From CAVSJA01 sp963728145 (GTDB lineage: Bacteria; Bacteroidota; Bacteroidia; Chitinophagales; Chitinophagaceae): a stretch of 64,000 nt of DNA. Position numbers and translations under genes: made by a program. Of the stretch, positions 18,528 through 27,278 are shown piece after piece (the stretch's first letter is position 1; every line of letters begins with the position of its first letter). The DNA lies in NCBI GenBank assembly GCA_963728145.1, contig CAVSJA010000002.1, positions 124,001 to 188,000 on the forward strand. Reading direction: 5' to 3'. The notes beneath the pieces were generated by a model. That model was not told the DNA's origin. It saw only the letters and a program-made list of their open reading frames with translations, and ran no database searches.

Positions 18528-19277
18528 ATGATAAGATGCGTTTTAATTGATGATGAAAGCAACAGCCTGGAAATGATGGAATGGTTGTTAAAGACTTATT
18601 GTCCCCAGGTGATCATCGAAGCCATGTGCAATTCTGCTGAAAAAGGAATTGAGGCCATCAATCATTACAAACCGGATGTGGTATTCCTCGACATTGAAAT
18701 GCCGAAGATGAATGGGTTTGACCTGTTGGAGCAATTTGACAAACTCACATTCGATGTAGTGTTCTGCACCGCATATGATCAGTTTGCAATAAAAGCATTC
18801 CGCTATAGTGCATTGAACTATTTGCTTAAACCGGTTGATCCGGATGATCTCAAAAAAACAATTGAAAGGATCGAAGAGAAAAAAGCAATTCCCACAAGGG
18901 AACAGCTCGACCTGCTGATGCAAAGTGTACACCAGGCCAATAAGCAAACCATCGGACGCATTGCGTTGACCACAAATGATGGGATGATCTTTGTATCAAC
19001 ATCGGATATCCTGTATTGTGCAGCTGAAAGTAATTATACAGCAATCTCTCTCGTTGGAGGAAAGAAAGTATTGGTATCAAAAGTTCTCAAGGATATTGAT
19101 GAGGCCCTGAACGGTCCCGACTTCTACCGCATTCACAATTCCTACCTGGTAAATATCAATCATATCAAAAAATTTGTTCGGGGAGAAGGAGGATACGTCA
19201 TCATGGATGATGGAGCTTCGATTGGGATCTCACGCAGCAGGAGGCAGGAGTTTATGGAACTATTCTCTAAATTTTAA
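18528..19277 (+). CDS. LytTR-family response regulator, partner of sensor copy 2
   Basis: 249 residues. Receiver domain with Asp8-Asp9, phosphoacceptor Asp55 (VFLDIEMPKMNG), Thr81 and Lys101 (YLLKPVDPDD). The LytTR DNA-binding domain occupies about 145-247, including YCAAESNYTAISL, YRIHNSYLVNINHIKKF and RGEGGYVIMDDGASIGISRS. It is co-transcribed with the upstream kinase. Its final ~160 coding bases, plus the downstream repeat, are present again in inverted orientation near 43.5 kb. Confidence 0.93.
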   Translation: MIRCVLIDDESNSLEMMEWLLKTYCPQVIIEAMCNSAEKGIEAINHYKPDVVFLDIEMPKMNGFDLLEQFDKLTFDVVFCTAYDQFAIKAFRYSALNYLLKPVDPDDLKKTIERIEEKKAIPTREQLDLLMQSVHQANKQTIGRIALTTNDGMIFVSTSDILYCAAESNYTAISLVGGKKVLVSKVLKDIDEALNGPDFYRIHNSYLVNINHIKKFVRGEGGYVIMDDGASIGISRSRRQEFMELFSKF

Positions 19278-19485
19278 TTCACAAGAATCGGAGGCCTTGC
19301 CGCGGTTTGTAGTCTCGAATCCTCAATTCAACAGAAGAACAGATGAACAAGCCTGCCCCGTCGGTCAGGCGGGGGAATGATCAATGCAGATCGGACGGCT
19401 TTTCCATTTAAAATATGGGCAGTTCTCTAAATTTTAATTCACAAGTATCGCAAGCCTTGCGGCGGTTAGTAGTCTCGAACCCTCA

Positions 19486-19637
19486 ATTCAACAGAAGAAC
19501 AGATGAACAAGGAATGATCAACTTCCATCGGACGTTTGTCCAATATTTTTAAAACTCGTTTTGTCTTCCGTTTCATCCAGTAGACAACCCTCCGATGGAA
19601 GTTGATCATTCCTTGTTCATCTGTTCTTCTGTTGAAT
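19486..19637. repeat. Perfect 47-bp inverted repeat
   Basis: Arm 19486-19532 begins ATTCAACAGAAGAACAGATG and ends CTTCCATCGGA; arm 19591-19637 is its exact reverse complement. The loop is 58 bases. A transcript would form a very stable hairpin. The right arm is the part that has been amplified in the adjacent array. Confidence 0.9.
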
Positions 19638-20110
19638 AGAAATGTAGGGACGACGGAAACTCGGCACTCTTCAGTAGACAACCCCTCCGATGGAAATTGA
19701 TCATTCCTTGTTCATCTGTTCTTCTGTTGAATAGAAATGTAGGGACGACGGAAACTCGGCACTCTTCAGTAGAAAACCCTCCGATGGAAATTGATCATTC
19801 CTTGTTCATCTGTTCTTCTGTTGAATAGAAATTTAGGGACGATGGAAACTCAGGCACTCTTTAGTACACAACCCTCCGATGGAAATTGATCATTCCTTGT
19901 TCATCTGTTCTTCTGTTGAATAGAAATTTAGGGACGATGGAAACTCAGGCACTCTTTAGTACACAACCCTCCGATGGAAATTGATCATTCCTTGTTCATC
20001 TGTTCTTCTGTTGAATAGAAATTTAGGGACGATGGAAACTCAGGCACTCTTTAGTACACAACCCCTCCGATGGAAATTGATCATTCCTTGTTCATCTGTT
20101 CTTCTGTTGT
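19588..20110. repeat. 95-bp tandem array, five units plus a partial sixth
   Basis: Units start with CCCTCCGATGGAA at 19588, 19683, 19777, 19872, 19967 and 20063 (spacing 94-96). Each contains TTGATCATTCCTTGTTCATC, TGTTCTTCTGTTGAATAGAA and GGGACGA(C/T)GGAAACTC. Units one and two differ from three to five by shared substitutions (e.g. AATGTAGGG versus AATTTAGGG), showing stepwise duplication. Repeat units abut with no unique spacers. Confidence 0.9.
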
Positions 20111-20220
20111 ATTGGATTTTCGAGACTTATTAATTAAAAAAACCTTTCGACTTATCGTACCATATACGCAATAAATCTGCATTCTACTCATCACAGCTTT
20201 CAAACAATTTCATCGCGTTT

Positions 20221-20228
20221 TAGATTTG
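20221..20228 (+). promoter_or_regulatory. Candidate -7 element for the first lipoprotein gene
   Basis: TAGATTTG fits TAnnTTTG and lies 55 bases before the start codon. No good TTG/TTTG was seen at the expected distance, so support is partial. Confidence 0.4.
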
Positions 20229-20283
20229 CGCTCGTTATTTTTTAAATCACTAGTAATTTATCAAATCAAAAAACCTTATTGTA

Positions 20284-20667
20284 ATGAAAAATTTGAAACT
20301 GGTATTGTTTGTATTGTTTCTCACCGGAAGCTTCGCGGCATGTAAGAAAGATAATGTAGCTCCACCCTTTTCTATTGAAGGAAAATGGGAAGGGAAATTG
20401 GGCACCGCTCCTGCATCTCCCAACAGTTATTTTGGAATTCAGATAAAACCAGGTGGAGTATTGGAAAGGTTGAATGCATCAGGCAATGTGTCTGCAACCG
20501 GAACATGGCAATTGGCAGGTAATCATTTTAGCGGTACTTATACTTTTTCTTCAGGAACAATTGTTGAAATCACCGGCACAGTTGACAAAGGACAGAATAA
20601 ACTTTCCGGCAACTGGGAGAATAGTAGTGAAACCGGATCATGGTATGCTAATAAAATGAATTTCTAA
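20284..20667 (+). CDS. Small lipoprotein, lipocalin-like beta repeat (paralogue 1)
   Basis: 127 residues. It has a type II signal peptide with lipobox (LTGSFAACKKD, Cys20). The mature part has alternating GxWxG/GTW patterns (IEGKWEGKLG, ATGTWQLAGNHFSGTY, LSGNWENSSETGSW), compatible with a small lipocalin-like beta barrel. It shares its plan and motifs with the protein at 20855-21250. Function is unknown. Its own terminator follows. Confidence 0.8.
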   Translation: MKNLKLVLFVLFLTGSFAACKKDNVAPPFSIEGKWEGKLGTAPASPNSYFGIQIKPGGVLERLNASGNVSATGTWQLAGNHFSGTYTFSSGTIVEITGTVDKGQNKLSGNWENSSETGSWYANKMNF

Positions 20668-20687
20668 GAAATAGTATGGACGGCGAT

Positions 20688-20714
20688 GGGGGCCGCTGAT
20701 GCGGCTCCTTTTTT
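20688..20714 (+). terminator. Rho-independent terminator
   Basis: Stem GGGGCCGC/GCGGCTCC (one G-T pair) with loop TGAT, followed by six T, 21 bases after the first lipoprotein stop. Confidence 0.85.
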
Positions 20715-20739
20715 CAAACTGAACTTTAAAAATTTCAAC

Positions 20740-20811
20740 ATGCAAAAGATCGCTTTAATAGTTTCTTTTGTTGCCTTTATGCTAAGTGCAATTGCATTCA
20801 TGTTTGCATAA
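20740..20811 (+). CDS. Possible 23-residue hydrophobic micropeptide
   Basis: ATG at 20740 to TAA at 20809-20811 encodes MQKIALIVSFV followed by AFMLSAIAFMFA, one predicted membrane helix. It sits between a terminator and the second lipoprotein gene, 43 bases before the latter. It could be a true small membrane peptide, a leader peptide, or the signal-peptide remnant of a third lipoprotein paralogue. No family is recognised and no strong ribosome-binding site is visible. Confidence 0.35.
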   Translation: MQKIALIVSFVAFMLSAIAFMFA

Positions 20812-20854
20812 AGGCTTTAATTATATTTCAAACAAATAAAACATCAAACAAAAA

Positions 20855-21250
20855 ATGAAGTATCTGAAATTAACAAGCATCACACTTATATTAATGGCTT
20901 CTTTTATTGCTTGCAAGAAGGATGGAACAAACAAAGCAGTGGGCAGTATTGAAGGAACCTGGGAAGGCAAGTACAGTACCGGCAGTAACAACCCCAATAT
21001 TTTTTATAGTTTGAGATTTAACGCTGGTGGAATTCTTGAAGAAGTTGGATCCAATGGGCAGGTGAAGGGAACAGGAACCTGGGAATTGGATAAGAATATT
21101 CTGGAAGCTGAGTATACAAATATTGCATCAGGCGCCAAATACTCATTAATTGGAGCTTTCTATCCATCGGATGGTAAATTGCTTGGCAATTGGGGATTTG
21201 ATGAAAGCGTCACCGATGGCGGATTATGGGAGATGACAACGAAAAAATAA
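20855..21250 (+). CDS. Small lipoprotein, lipocalin-like beta repeat (paralogue 2)
   Basis: 131 residues, with lipobox MASFIACKKD (Cys20). The mature domain (SIEGTWEGKYSTGS, GGILEEVGSNGQVKGTGTWEL, GKLLGNWGF) aligns with paralogue 1 along its length, so the pair arose by tandem duplication and then diverged. An outer- or inner-membrane-tethered protein of unknown function. The unusual 23-residue frame between the copies may be part of the same history. Confidence 0.8.
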   Translation: MKYLKLTSITLILMASFIACKKDGTNKAVGSIEGTWEGKYSTGSNNPNIFYSLRFNAGGILEEVGSNGQVKGTGTWELDKNILEAEYTNIASGAKYSLIGAFYPSDGKLLGNWGFDESVTDGGLWEMTTKK

Positions 21251-21720
21251 ATGGCTCCTTAAAAATATTTCCGTGCCGTCATTCCCGCGAAAGCGGGAAC
21301 CTTCGAAAGTGCGAACCTTAACGGATGGACTCGAACAGCGTCCCCATGAAGTTTCTCATAGCCCGCCTGAACGGACGGGCAGGCAGTTAGTTTTGGTTAA
21401 TACTCCCGGTTTCTACCGGGAGTTTTTTATGACTCGTTTGCGGGATTTGCAATTCACTAAATTATTCCCACCGTTTACTCAACGCTTTCTTGATACGGGT
21501 TGTTCCTATCCTACATTTAATCATCAGATCTATTAGCCATTAAACCCAACAACCTAACCACACACACAATACGTCAGAACCTAGTTAATCATAGGGTTGT
21601 TTTTTGGGGTTTCTTCTATCCGCCGCCAGGCGGATAGATTTTTTTAGGGAAGGCGCCGACTAAGCCGAGAAGGTCCTCGCTTTCGCGGGGATGACGTATT
21701 TTTGCGCAAATGTGTATTTG
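21251..21720 (+). terminator. Gene-free stretch with stem-loops including a terminator at 21402-21428
   Basis: At 21402-21428, ACTCCCGGT/ACCGGGAGT with loop TTCT is followed by a run of six T; it is a good terminator for the lipoprotein gene. Other palindromes in the gap: ATTCCCGCGAAAGCGGGAA (21281-), GCCCGCCTGAACGGACGGGC (21361-), TCCGCCGCCAGGCGGA (21619-) and CCTCGCTTTCGCGGGG (21675-). These are dispersed intergenic palindromes. A frame at 21273-21536 runs across them and is not considered real. Confidence 0.7.
21697..21704 (+). promoter_or_regulatory. Candidate -7 element for the small membrane protein gene
   Basis: TATTTTTG matches TAnnTTTG and ends 16 bases before the ATG at 21721. Confidence 0.45.
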
Positions 21721-21936
21721 ATGAAGAAGTGGTTGATCGTACTTTCAATTTCCATCCTTTCTATCCTCTTTCTGGACACGCCAACCCAGGCTCAATGTTC
21801 GATTTGCACGAAGACCGCGCAACAAATGGGTGAAAAACCCGGCAAAGGAATGAATTTCGGAATTCTTTATCTCGCAGCAGCACCTCTTATTCTTGCCGGA
21901 GTTATTGGGTATAAGTGGTACAGACATAATAAATAA
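21721..21936 (+). CDS. Small secreted membrane protein with CSIC motif
   Basis: 71 residues from MKKWLIVLSIS; an upstream in-frame ATG at 21691 is rejected because it precedes the likely promoter. A signal peptide ending TQAQ is followed by CSICTKTAQQMGEKPGKGMN and one C-terminal membrane helix (about 44-64) with a basic tail KWYRHNK. The two cysteines in C-x-x-C could bind a metal or form a disulfide. This pattern recurs in Bacteroidota as a hypothetical protein; no function is known to me. Confidence 0.7.
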   Translation: MKKWLIVLSISILSILFLDTPTQAQCSICTKTAQQMGEKPGKGMNFGILYLAAAPLILAGVIGYKWYRHNK

Positions 21937-21938
21937 AG

Positions 21939-22046
21939 AGGCAAAGGGCAAGAGGCAAAAGGCAAGAGACAACTAAGATTTGCTTTGTTGAATCAACTTT
22001 TTGCCCCTTGCCTTTTGCTTCTTGCCTCTTGCCCTTTGCCTTTTGG
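21939..22046. repeat. Inverted pair of 7-bp tandem repeats (AGGCAAA/TTTGCCT)
   Basis: Left arm 21939-21972 consists of imperfect GAGGCAA heptads; right arm 22001-22046 consists of their complements (TTGCCTT, TTGCTTC, TTGCCTC). The arms can pair over about 35 bases and may end transcription of the small membrane protein gene. Confidence 0.8.
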
Positions 22047-22073
22047 TGTTTATCTTAGGCGAAACTGTTTTGT

Positions 22074-24483
22074 ATGATTCGTCTGCTACTTTTATTGCTT
22101 ATAATCCCTTCAATTTCTAAAGCACAAAAGCTTCCTACTATTGAAGAAAAAACTAAAGACCTCAAAAAATATGAGGGTTTCTTCAATTTCTATTGGGATG
22201 AAAATGCCGGCAAGATCTGGATTGAAGTAAGCCGCTTCGATACGGAAATTCTTTATGTGCAATCATTGCCCGCGGGATTAGGATCGAATGATATCGGTCT
22301 GGATCGTGGTTTACTTGGAGGTTCAAGGGTAATTAAGTTCAGTAAGGTTGGAAGAAAGTTATTAATGATCCAACCGAATTATCGTTATCGGGCAATTAGT
22401 GCTGATCCGGCAGAACAAAAAGCGGTTGATCAATCCTTTGCTCAATCCACGCTTTGGGGTTTTGCTGTTGAAGCTGAATCAAACAATAAAGTTTTGGTAG
22501 ATGCTACAGACTTTCTGTTACGCGACGGAATGCAGGTCGCGAACCGATTGCGCAGAGGCCAGCAGGGAAATTTTGTGATCGATAAAACCCGCAGTGCAAT
22601 ATATCTTCCAGCAAACAAAGAATTTTCTATTGAACAGCGAATGGGAAGCAACAGTAAGTTTTACAAATGCAGATGGATCCGCAGGAAATTTCGTGCAGTC
22701 GGTAAGCCCATCATCTGAAGCCATAACACTTCGCATGCATCATTCCTTTATTCAACTGCCAGATAGCGGCTTTGAAAAAAGAAAATTTGATCCTCGCTCA
22801 AGTTTTATTCCAACTTCATATTATGATTTTAGCACGCCGGTATACGAGCCAATTGAAAAATACTATGCGATTCGTCACCGTTTGCAGAAAAAAGATCCCA
22901 ATGCAGCAGTAAGTGAAGCCGTGAAGCCAATCATTTATTATCTCGATAACGGAACGCCTGAGCCCATTCGAACTGCATTGCTCGAAGGCGCAAGCTGGTG
23001 GAACCAGGCATTTGAAGCAGCAGGATATAAGAATGCTTTCCAGGTGAAAGTATTGCCTGATACGGCTGATCCGATGGATGTAAGATATAATGTGATCAAT
23101 TGGGTGCATCGTTCAACTCGTGGATGGAGTTATGGCGCATCGGTGATTGATCCAAGAACCGGAGAGATCATCAAAGGACATGTAACCCTGGGATCATTGC
23201 GCGTAAGACAGGATTACATGATTGCAACAGGTCTTTTGGCTCCATATGAAAATGGAATTCCAGCAGATAATAAAATGATGAAAATGGCATTGGAGCGATT
23301 GGAACAATTGTCTGCGCACGAAGTGGGACATACGATTGGATTGGTACATAACTATGCATCCAGCGTGAGTGATCGCGCAAGTGTGATGGATTATCCGCAT
23401 CCCCAGGTAAGATTGAATGCATCTGGCAATATTGATCTATCGGATGCATACGATAGCAAAATTGGTGAATGGGATAAGGTTGCAATCACCTGGGGCTACC
23501 AGGATTTTCCAAAAGGTGTTGATGAAGCTGCGGCTTTGAATAAGATTCTCCTGGACGCATCGAAAAAGGGTTTGCAGTTTATTGCCGATCGGGATGCAAG
23601 AGATCCGGGAGGATTGCATCCACAGGCGCATTTATGGGATAATGGTGTAAATGCAGTGGATGAATTGAAAGAAGTAATGAAGATCCGCGCAAAAGCTTTA
23701 TCGCAGTTCAGCGAGAAAAATATTCGTGAAGGAGTTCCGATGGCAATGCTTGAAGATGTTTTGGTTCCGATCTATCTTTTTCATAGGTATCAACTTGAAG
23801 CTACCACGAAGGTAGTAGGAGGAATGTATTACAATTATGCATTGAGGGGAGACGGACAAACAGTTACCAGGGCAGTTCCCAAAAACGAACAGCTGCAAGC
23901 ACTTAATGCAATATTGGATTGCATGGAGCCATCGGCATTACAACTGCCTGAAAAGATTTGCGCATTAATTCCTCCAAGACCCTATAGTTATGATATGGGA
24001 AGGGAATTGTTTCGTAAAAGAACGGGTCTCGCATTCGATCCCTTATCGCCTGCGGAAACAGCAGCGGATTATCCTTTATCGTTCTTGTTCAACAGTGATC
24101 GCCTGAGCAGGCTTGCGTTAAATGAAGTAAACGGGGGACTAACCCTTACGGAAATGCTTGATCGCATTATTGCAAGAACCTGGAAAGCACCAAAGAACTC
24201 AGGAATGGAAAGAATGATACAAAGGCAAACGGAACAATTGGTTCTAACCTATCTGCTTGCTTCAGGTATTAATGAAGAAAATTCATTTGCAGCAAGAGCC
24301 GGTGTACAAAAAGCGTTGAGCGATTTAAAGACCTATATCGAAACACAGAAAAAGATTACTATAATCAAGGGCGATATTGCTCACTACATTCTTGCATTGG
24401 AAAGGATGAAAGCTCCGGACAAAGCCAAGCCAACACAACATGCACCAATGCCGCCGGGCGCGCCGATTGGCTGTGATTTTTGA
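22074..24483 (+). CDS. Secreted zinc metalloprotease, DUF5117/DUF5118 type, one frame break
   Basis: Signal peptide (LLLLLLIIPSISKAQ), then the N-terminal DUF5118-like part (KYEGFFNFYWDENAGKIWIE, LGSNDIGLDRG) and DUF5117 domain (SAIYLPANKEF..EWEATVSFTNADG). The catalytic zinc site HEVGHTIGLVHN is encoded at about 23317-23352, followed by SVMDYPHP, the Met-turn region of a metzincin-like peptidase. The corrected protein is about 802 residues, the usual family size. One extra T in the run at 22623-22626 shifts the frame, so literal reading gives 22074-22718 and 22594-24483. Probably periplasmic or exported; substrates unknown. Confidence 0.88.
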
Positions 24484-24484
24484 T

Positions 24485-24541
24485 CGGAGGAACAGAAGAA
24501 CAGAAGAACAGAAGAACAGAAGAACAGCGGAACAGAGGAAG
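24485..24541. repeat. 8-bp tandem repeat (AACAGAAG)n
   Basis: About six units of AACAGAAG begin four bases after the protease stop. The sequence belongs to the same family as the AACAGAAGAACAGATG segments at 19.3-20.1, 43.3 and 55.64 kb. Confidence 0.85.
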
Positions 24542-24584
24542 GGCTTCCTAACAAGATCTTGTCAATTGACAACGATCACTTGGG

Positions 24585-25265
24585 TCATAAATTAAAATAC
24601 TTATAGAAATACTGAGGAGGCTGAAGGTTCAGCCATTCTTTCCTATTTACATTAAAATCTTCATAAGTAAGATTCCCAATTTGATTTTTTGTAAATGAAA
24701 GCATTTTTTCGGGTTTGCGTTTGGTGATGATTCCCAATCCATGATCGGTGTCAAGAACAAATGCATCTATATCGGGACGCAATGATCGAAGATGTACAAT
24801 CGTTTTCCAAACATCTCCGTTCCATGTACCCGAAAAATTTCTGGCTTTCCAATCGGCAAAGGAAACATTGGCTTCCTTTGTCAATGCATTGCAATCATGC
24901 ACTACGATCACACCATCATCACTTAAATACTTGAGTGTATTTTCTATATCGCGCAATGCATATTCGTACTCATGCATGCCGTCGATCAGGGAGATCTGTA
25001 TCTTCTTATTTCCAATCACAGTGGCGGCATCCTGCGCGAAAAAATCATCAGCTGTCTTGCGAAAGTATTTGTTATTAAGATTGGAAGGATTCAGGATGAT
25101 CTTACCCAACTTGCGCAAAAAATCAAATCGGAAATCAGGATCCACTGCAATTTTAAAAGGACTTTTTATTCGAAAGAAAATATGCCCGTTAAATACTCCG
25201 ATCTCGAGGTAATTCTTCAGGTTCTTGAAGCGCATTAATTTCTCTATAACGTAGAGTCTGTCCAT
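24585..25265 (-). CDS. Class I SAM-dependent methyltransferase-like protein
   Basis: 226 residues. YLEIGVFNGHIFF (19-31) is the glycine-rich SAM-binding motif I, KIAVDPDFRFDF the acidic strand-2 motif, and ISLIDGMHEYEYALRDIENT plus GVIVVHDCN match the Methyltransf_24-like group that often modifies sugars or lipids in polysaccharide clusters. It diverges from a GT2 glycosyltransferase, consistent with a surface-glycan role (inference). The acceptor is unknown. Confidence 0.8.
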   Translation of the reverse strand: MDRLYVIEKLMRFKNLKNYLEIGVFNGHIFFRIKSPFKIAVDPDFRFDFLRKLGKIILNPSNLNNKYFRKTADDFFAQDAATVIGNKKIQISLIDGMHEYEYALRDIENTLKYLSDDGVIVVHDCNALTKEANVSFADWKARNFSGTWNGDVWKTIVHLRSLRPDIDAFVLDTDHGLGIITKRKPEKMLSFTKNQIGNLTYEDFNVNRKEWLNLQPPQYFYKYFNL

Positions 25266-25290
25266 TGTGGCGGCGAAGGTATTGTTTTTT

Positions 25291-25395
25291 TAGGTTGACA
25301 AGGTTGACGAGGTTGACAGGTTGACAATAGGAAAATCGCGAGCATTTCCTTGTCAACCTTGTCAACTTTTTCAACCCTGTCAACCTTTTCAACCA
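25291..25395. repeat. Inverted pair of 9-bp tandem repeats (AGGTTGACA), locus 3
   Basis: Left arm 25291-25328 carries about four GGTTGACAA-type units; right arm 25348-25395 carries five to six complementary CAACCTTGT-type units. It occupies almost all of the gap between the divergent methyltransferase and GT2 genes, so it must overlap or border both promoters. Confidence 0.85.
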
Positions 25396-25423
25396 AAGGA
25401 GAAATGCACTAATTTGCCGCCCA

Positions 25424-26320
25424 ATGCTAACGGATACGATAATTACCAAAGAAATACGCAGCAAAGGCGATTTCGTATTCTCGATACTCATACCAAGCTG
25501 GAACAATCTTCCATATCTCAAACTTTGTATTGAAAGCATCCGAAAGAACTCGATCCATTCTCACCAGGTCATTGTACATGTGAATGAAGGAACCGATGGT
25601 ACATTGAATTGGATCAAATCGCGAAGTGATATTGACTACTCGCATAGCTCAAAAAATATTGGCATCTGTCATCCATTGAATATCGGTCGAACGATGTCGA
25701 CTACGGATTATATCGTTTATATCAATGACGATATGTATCTCTGTCCGGGTTGGGATGAAGCTTTGTTGCGCGAAATACACGCAGTTGGACATCACAATTT
25801 CTTTTTTTCGTCAACAGCAATCGAACCAATCGCTTCAAGCAATTGTGTAATTGAAAAAAACTACGGCAATTCGATTGATAATTTTCGGGAGGAAGAATTA
25901 TTAAAAGAATACGCATCACTTCCAATGAATGATTGGCAGGGAGGAACCTGGCCGCCCAATATTGTGCATCGCGATCTCTGGGATCTGGTTGGTGGTTATA
26001 GTGTTGAATTCTCTCCGGGCATGTATTCCGATCCCGACTTCTCAATGAAACTATGGCAAGCCGGGGTTCGTTTGTTTAAAGGAGTGTCAAAGAGCCGGGC
26101 CTATCATTTCGGATCGAAATCAACCAAAAGAGTTATTAAGAACAAAGGCTACTATACATTTATTTCCAAATGGGGAATGACTTCAAGTACCCTTACAAAA
26201 TATATTCTTCGAAGAGGTGAGCCATATGATGGATTACTAAAGGAATTTAACCCTGGACTTAGCTTACGATTCAAAAATTTTATTAAGCGGGTCGGCGCTG
26301 CAATCCACAAGAACTTATGA
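25424..26320 (+). CDS. Glycosyltransferase family 2
   Basis: 298 residues. The GT-A fold start FSILIPSWNNLPYLKLCIESI (from about 19), SSKNIGICHPLNIG, and the metal-binding acidic motif YINDDMYLCPGWD (about 99-111), followed by DPDFSMKLWQAGVRLF, are typical of inverting GT2 enzymes that transfer sugars from nucleotide donors at the cytoplasmic membrane. Donor and acceptor are unknown. Its stop overlaps the end of the convergent meaB by a few bases. Confidence 0.85.
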   Translation: MLTDTIITKEIRSKGDFVFSILIPSWNNLPYLKLCIESIRKNSIHSHQVIVHVNEGTDGTLNWIKSRSDIDYSHSSKNIGICHPLNIGRTMSTTDYIVYINDDMYLCPGWDEALLREIHAVGHHNFFFSSTAIEPIASSNCVIEKNYGNSIDNFREEELLKEYASLPMNDWQGGTWPPNIVHRDLWDLVGGYSVEFSPGMYSDPDFSMKLWQAGVRLFKGVSKSRAYHFGSKSTKRVIKNKGYYTFISKWGMTSSTLTKYILRRGEPYDGLLKEFNPGLSLRFKNFIKRVGAAIHKNL

Positions 26321-27215
26321 GGAATGATGTTCTGCGAGATTATAAAGATTAAACGATCCTGAAGCCAGATTTTTTTCAATTAATTTTTGAAGTTCTCTCT
26401 TATCTACATCCTGCATTCTCTTTCTTTGGATCAAATGAAATAATTTTTCCGTCAGAAGTATAACTTTCTTATCAGAGCGAAGAACTTTCTTTCAATTTTC
26501 TCTCAATGGCATCTGTTAGCTCGTGAATTCCTTGCTTTTCTGTAGCAACAGTTTTTAATACAGGCAATTCAACCTGTATTTTATGCGCGGATGCTTTAAC
26601 CAGTTGTTTCAGATTTGCGGCAAATGCATCTGCCCCGGGTCGATCGGATTTATTTACCACGAATACATCTGCAATCTCCATCAATCCCGCCTTCATCGTT
26701 TGTATTTCATCCCCGCTTTCAGGTACGAATAAAACTACCGTCACATCTGCCAATGCCGCAATCTCTACTTCTGTTTGGCCAACCCCAACAGTTTCTATAA
26801 TTACATAGTCAAAGTATTCTGTCTTCAATAGGTCCGCGATCTCAATGATCTTTGGATGAAGTCCACCCAATGTTCCTCTTGTTGCAAGAGAACGGATATA
26901 GACTTTTGGATTATTAAACCATTCATTCATCCTTATCCGGTCGCCAAGCAAGGCGCCTTTATTGAATGGGGAAGAAGGATCGATACAAAGCACGGCGATC
27001 TTCTTGTCTTTTTGGGTCAGATCGGCGATCAATGCATCAGTGAGTGTGCTTTTCCCGGCACCCGGTGGACCGGTAATGCCGATGATCTTTGCTTCATCGC
27101 GATGAGGAAGGCTCTTCATCAATTCTTCATAGCCATTCTCTTCATTTTCTATAATTGAAATTGTTTTAGCCAGTTTCCTGATATCCAGTTTGCCGTTTTG
27201 TGTAAATACTTCCAT
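26315..27215 (-). CDS. meaB: MeaB, methylmalonyl-CoA mutase-associated GTPase, one frame break near its 3' end
   Basis: The P-loop GPPGAGKS (49-56), CIDPSSPFNKGALLGDRIRM, RGTLGGLHPK, ETVGVGQTEVE and NKSDRPGAD identify the MeaB/ArgK G3E GTPase that loads and protects B12-dependent methylmalonyl-CoA mutase. Literal reading stops at 26472 after 247 residues. In the +1 frame the usual C-terminal dimerisation arm continues (FHLIQRKRMQDVDKRELQKL..FNLYNL) to 26315. One extra base in the TCGCTCTGAT stretch near 26473-26478 accounts for the break; corrected length about 299. The mutase itself is not in the window. Confidence 0.9.
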
Positions 27216-27278
27216 AGATCTGTGATCATAAAGCCATTGATCCCTGCGAAAATAGGAATTGTTAGGAGTTAATTTTCA

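Larger units (their letters stand above)
19108..20188. repeat. Repeat island A: duplicated segment spanning regulator 3' end and downstream repeats
   Basis: From inside the LytTR gene (about 19108) to about 20188 the sequence matches, in inverted orientation, 43233-43650. Shared blocks are: the regulator 3' end; TTCTCTAAATTTTAATTC; GCAAGCCTTGC(C/G)GCGGTT; TCGGACGGCTTTTCC; the hairpin arms; and a right border (GATTTTCGAGACTTATTAAT, then TCGACTTATCG and ATAAATCTGCATTC). Island A is longer because it has a second internal copy of the first blocks (19424-19500) and a 95-bp tandem array. No gene lies in 19278-20283. Confidence 0.85.

Noticed and set aside
19588..20110. CRISPR array
   Set aside because: Units of 94-96 bases abut directly and vary by shared substitutions; there are no unique spacers between short constant repeats and no cas genes.
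21273..21536. 87-residue protein
   Set aside because: Crosses three palindromes and a terminator; composition is not protein-like (PRKREPSKVR).
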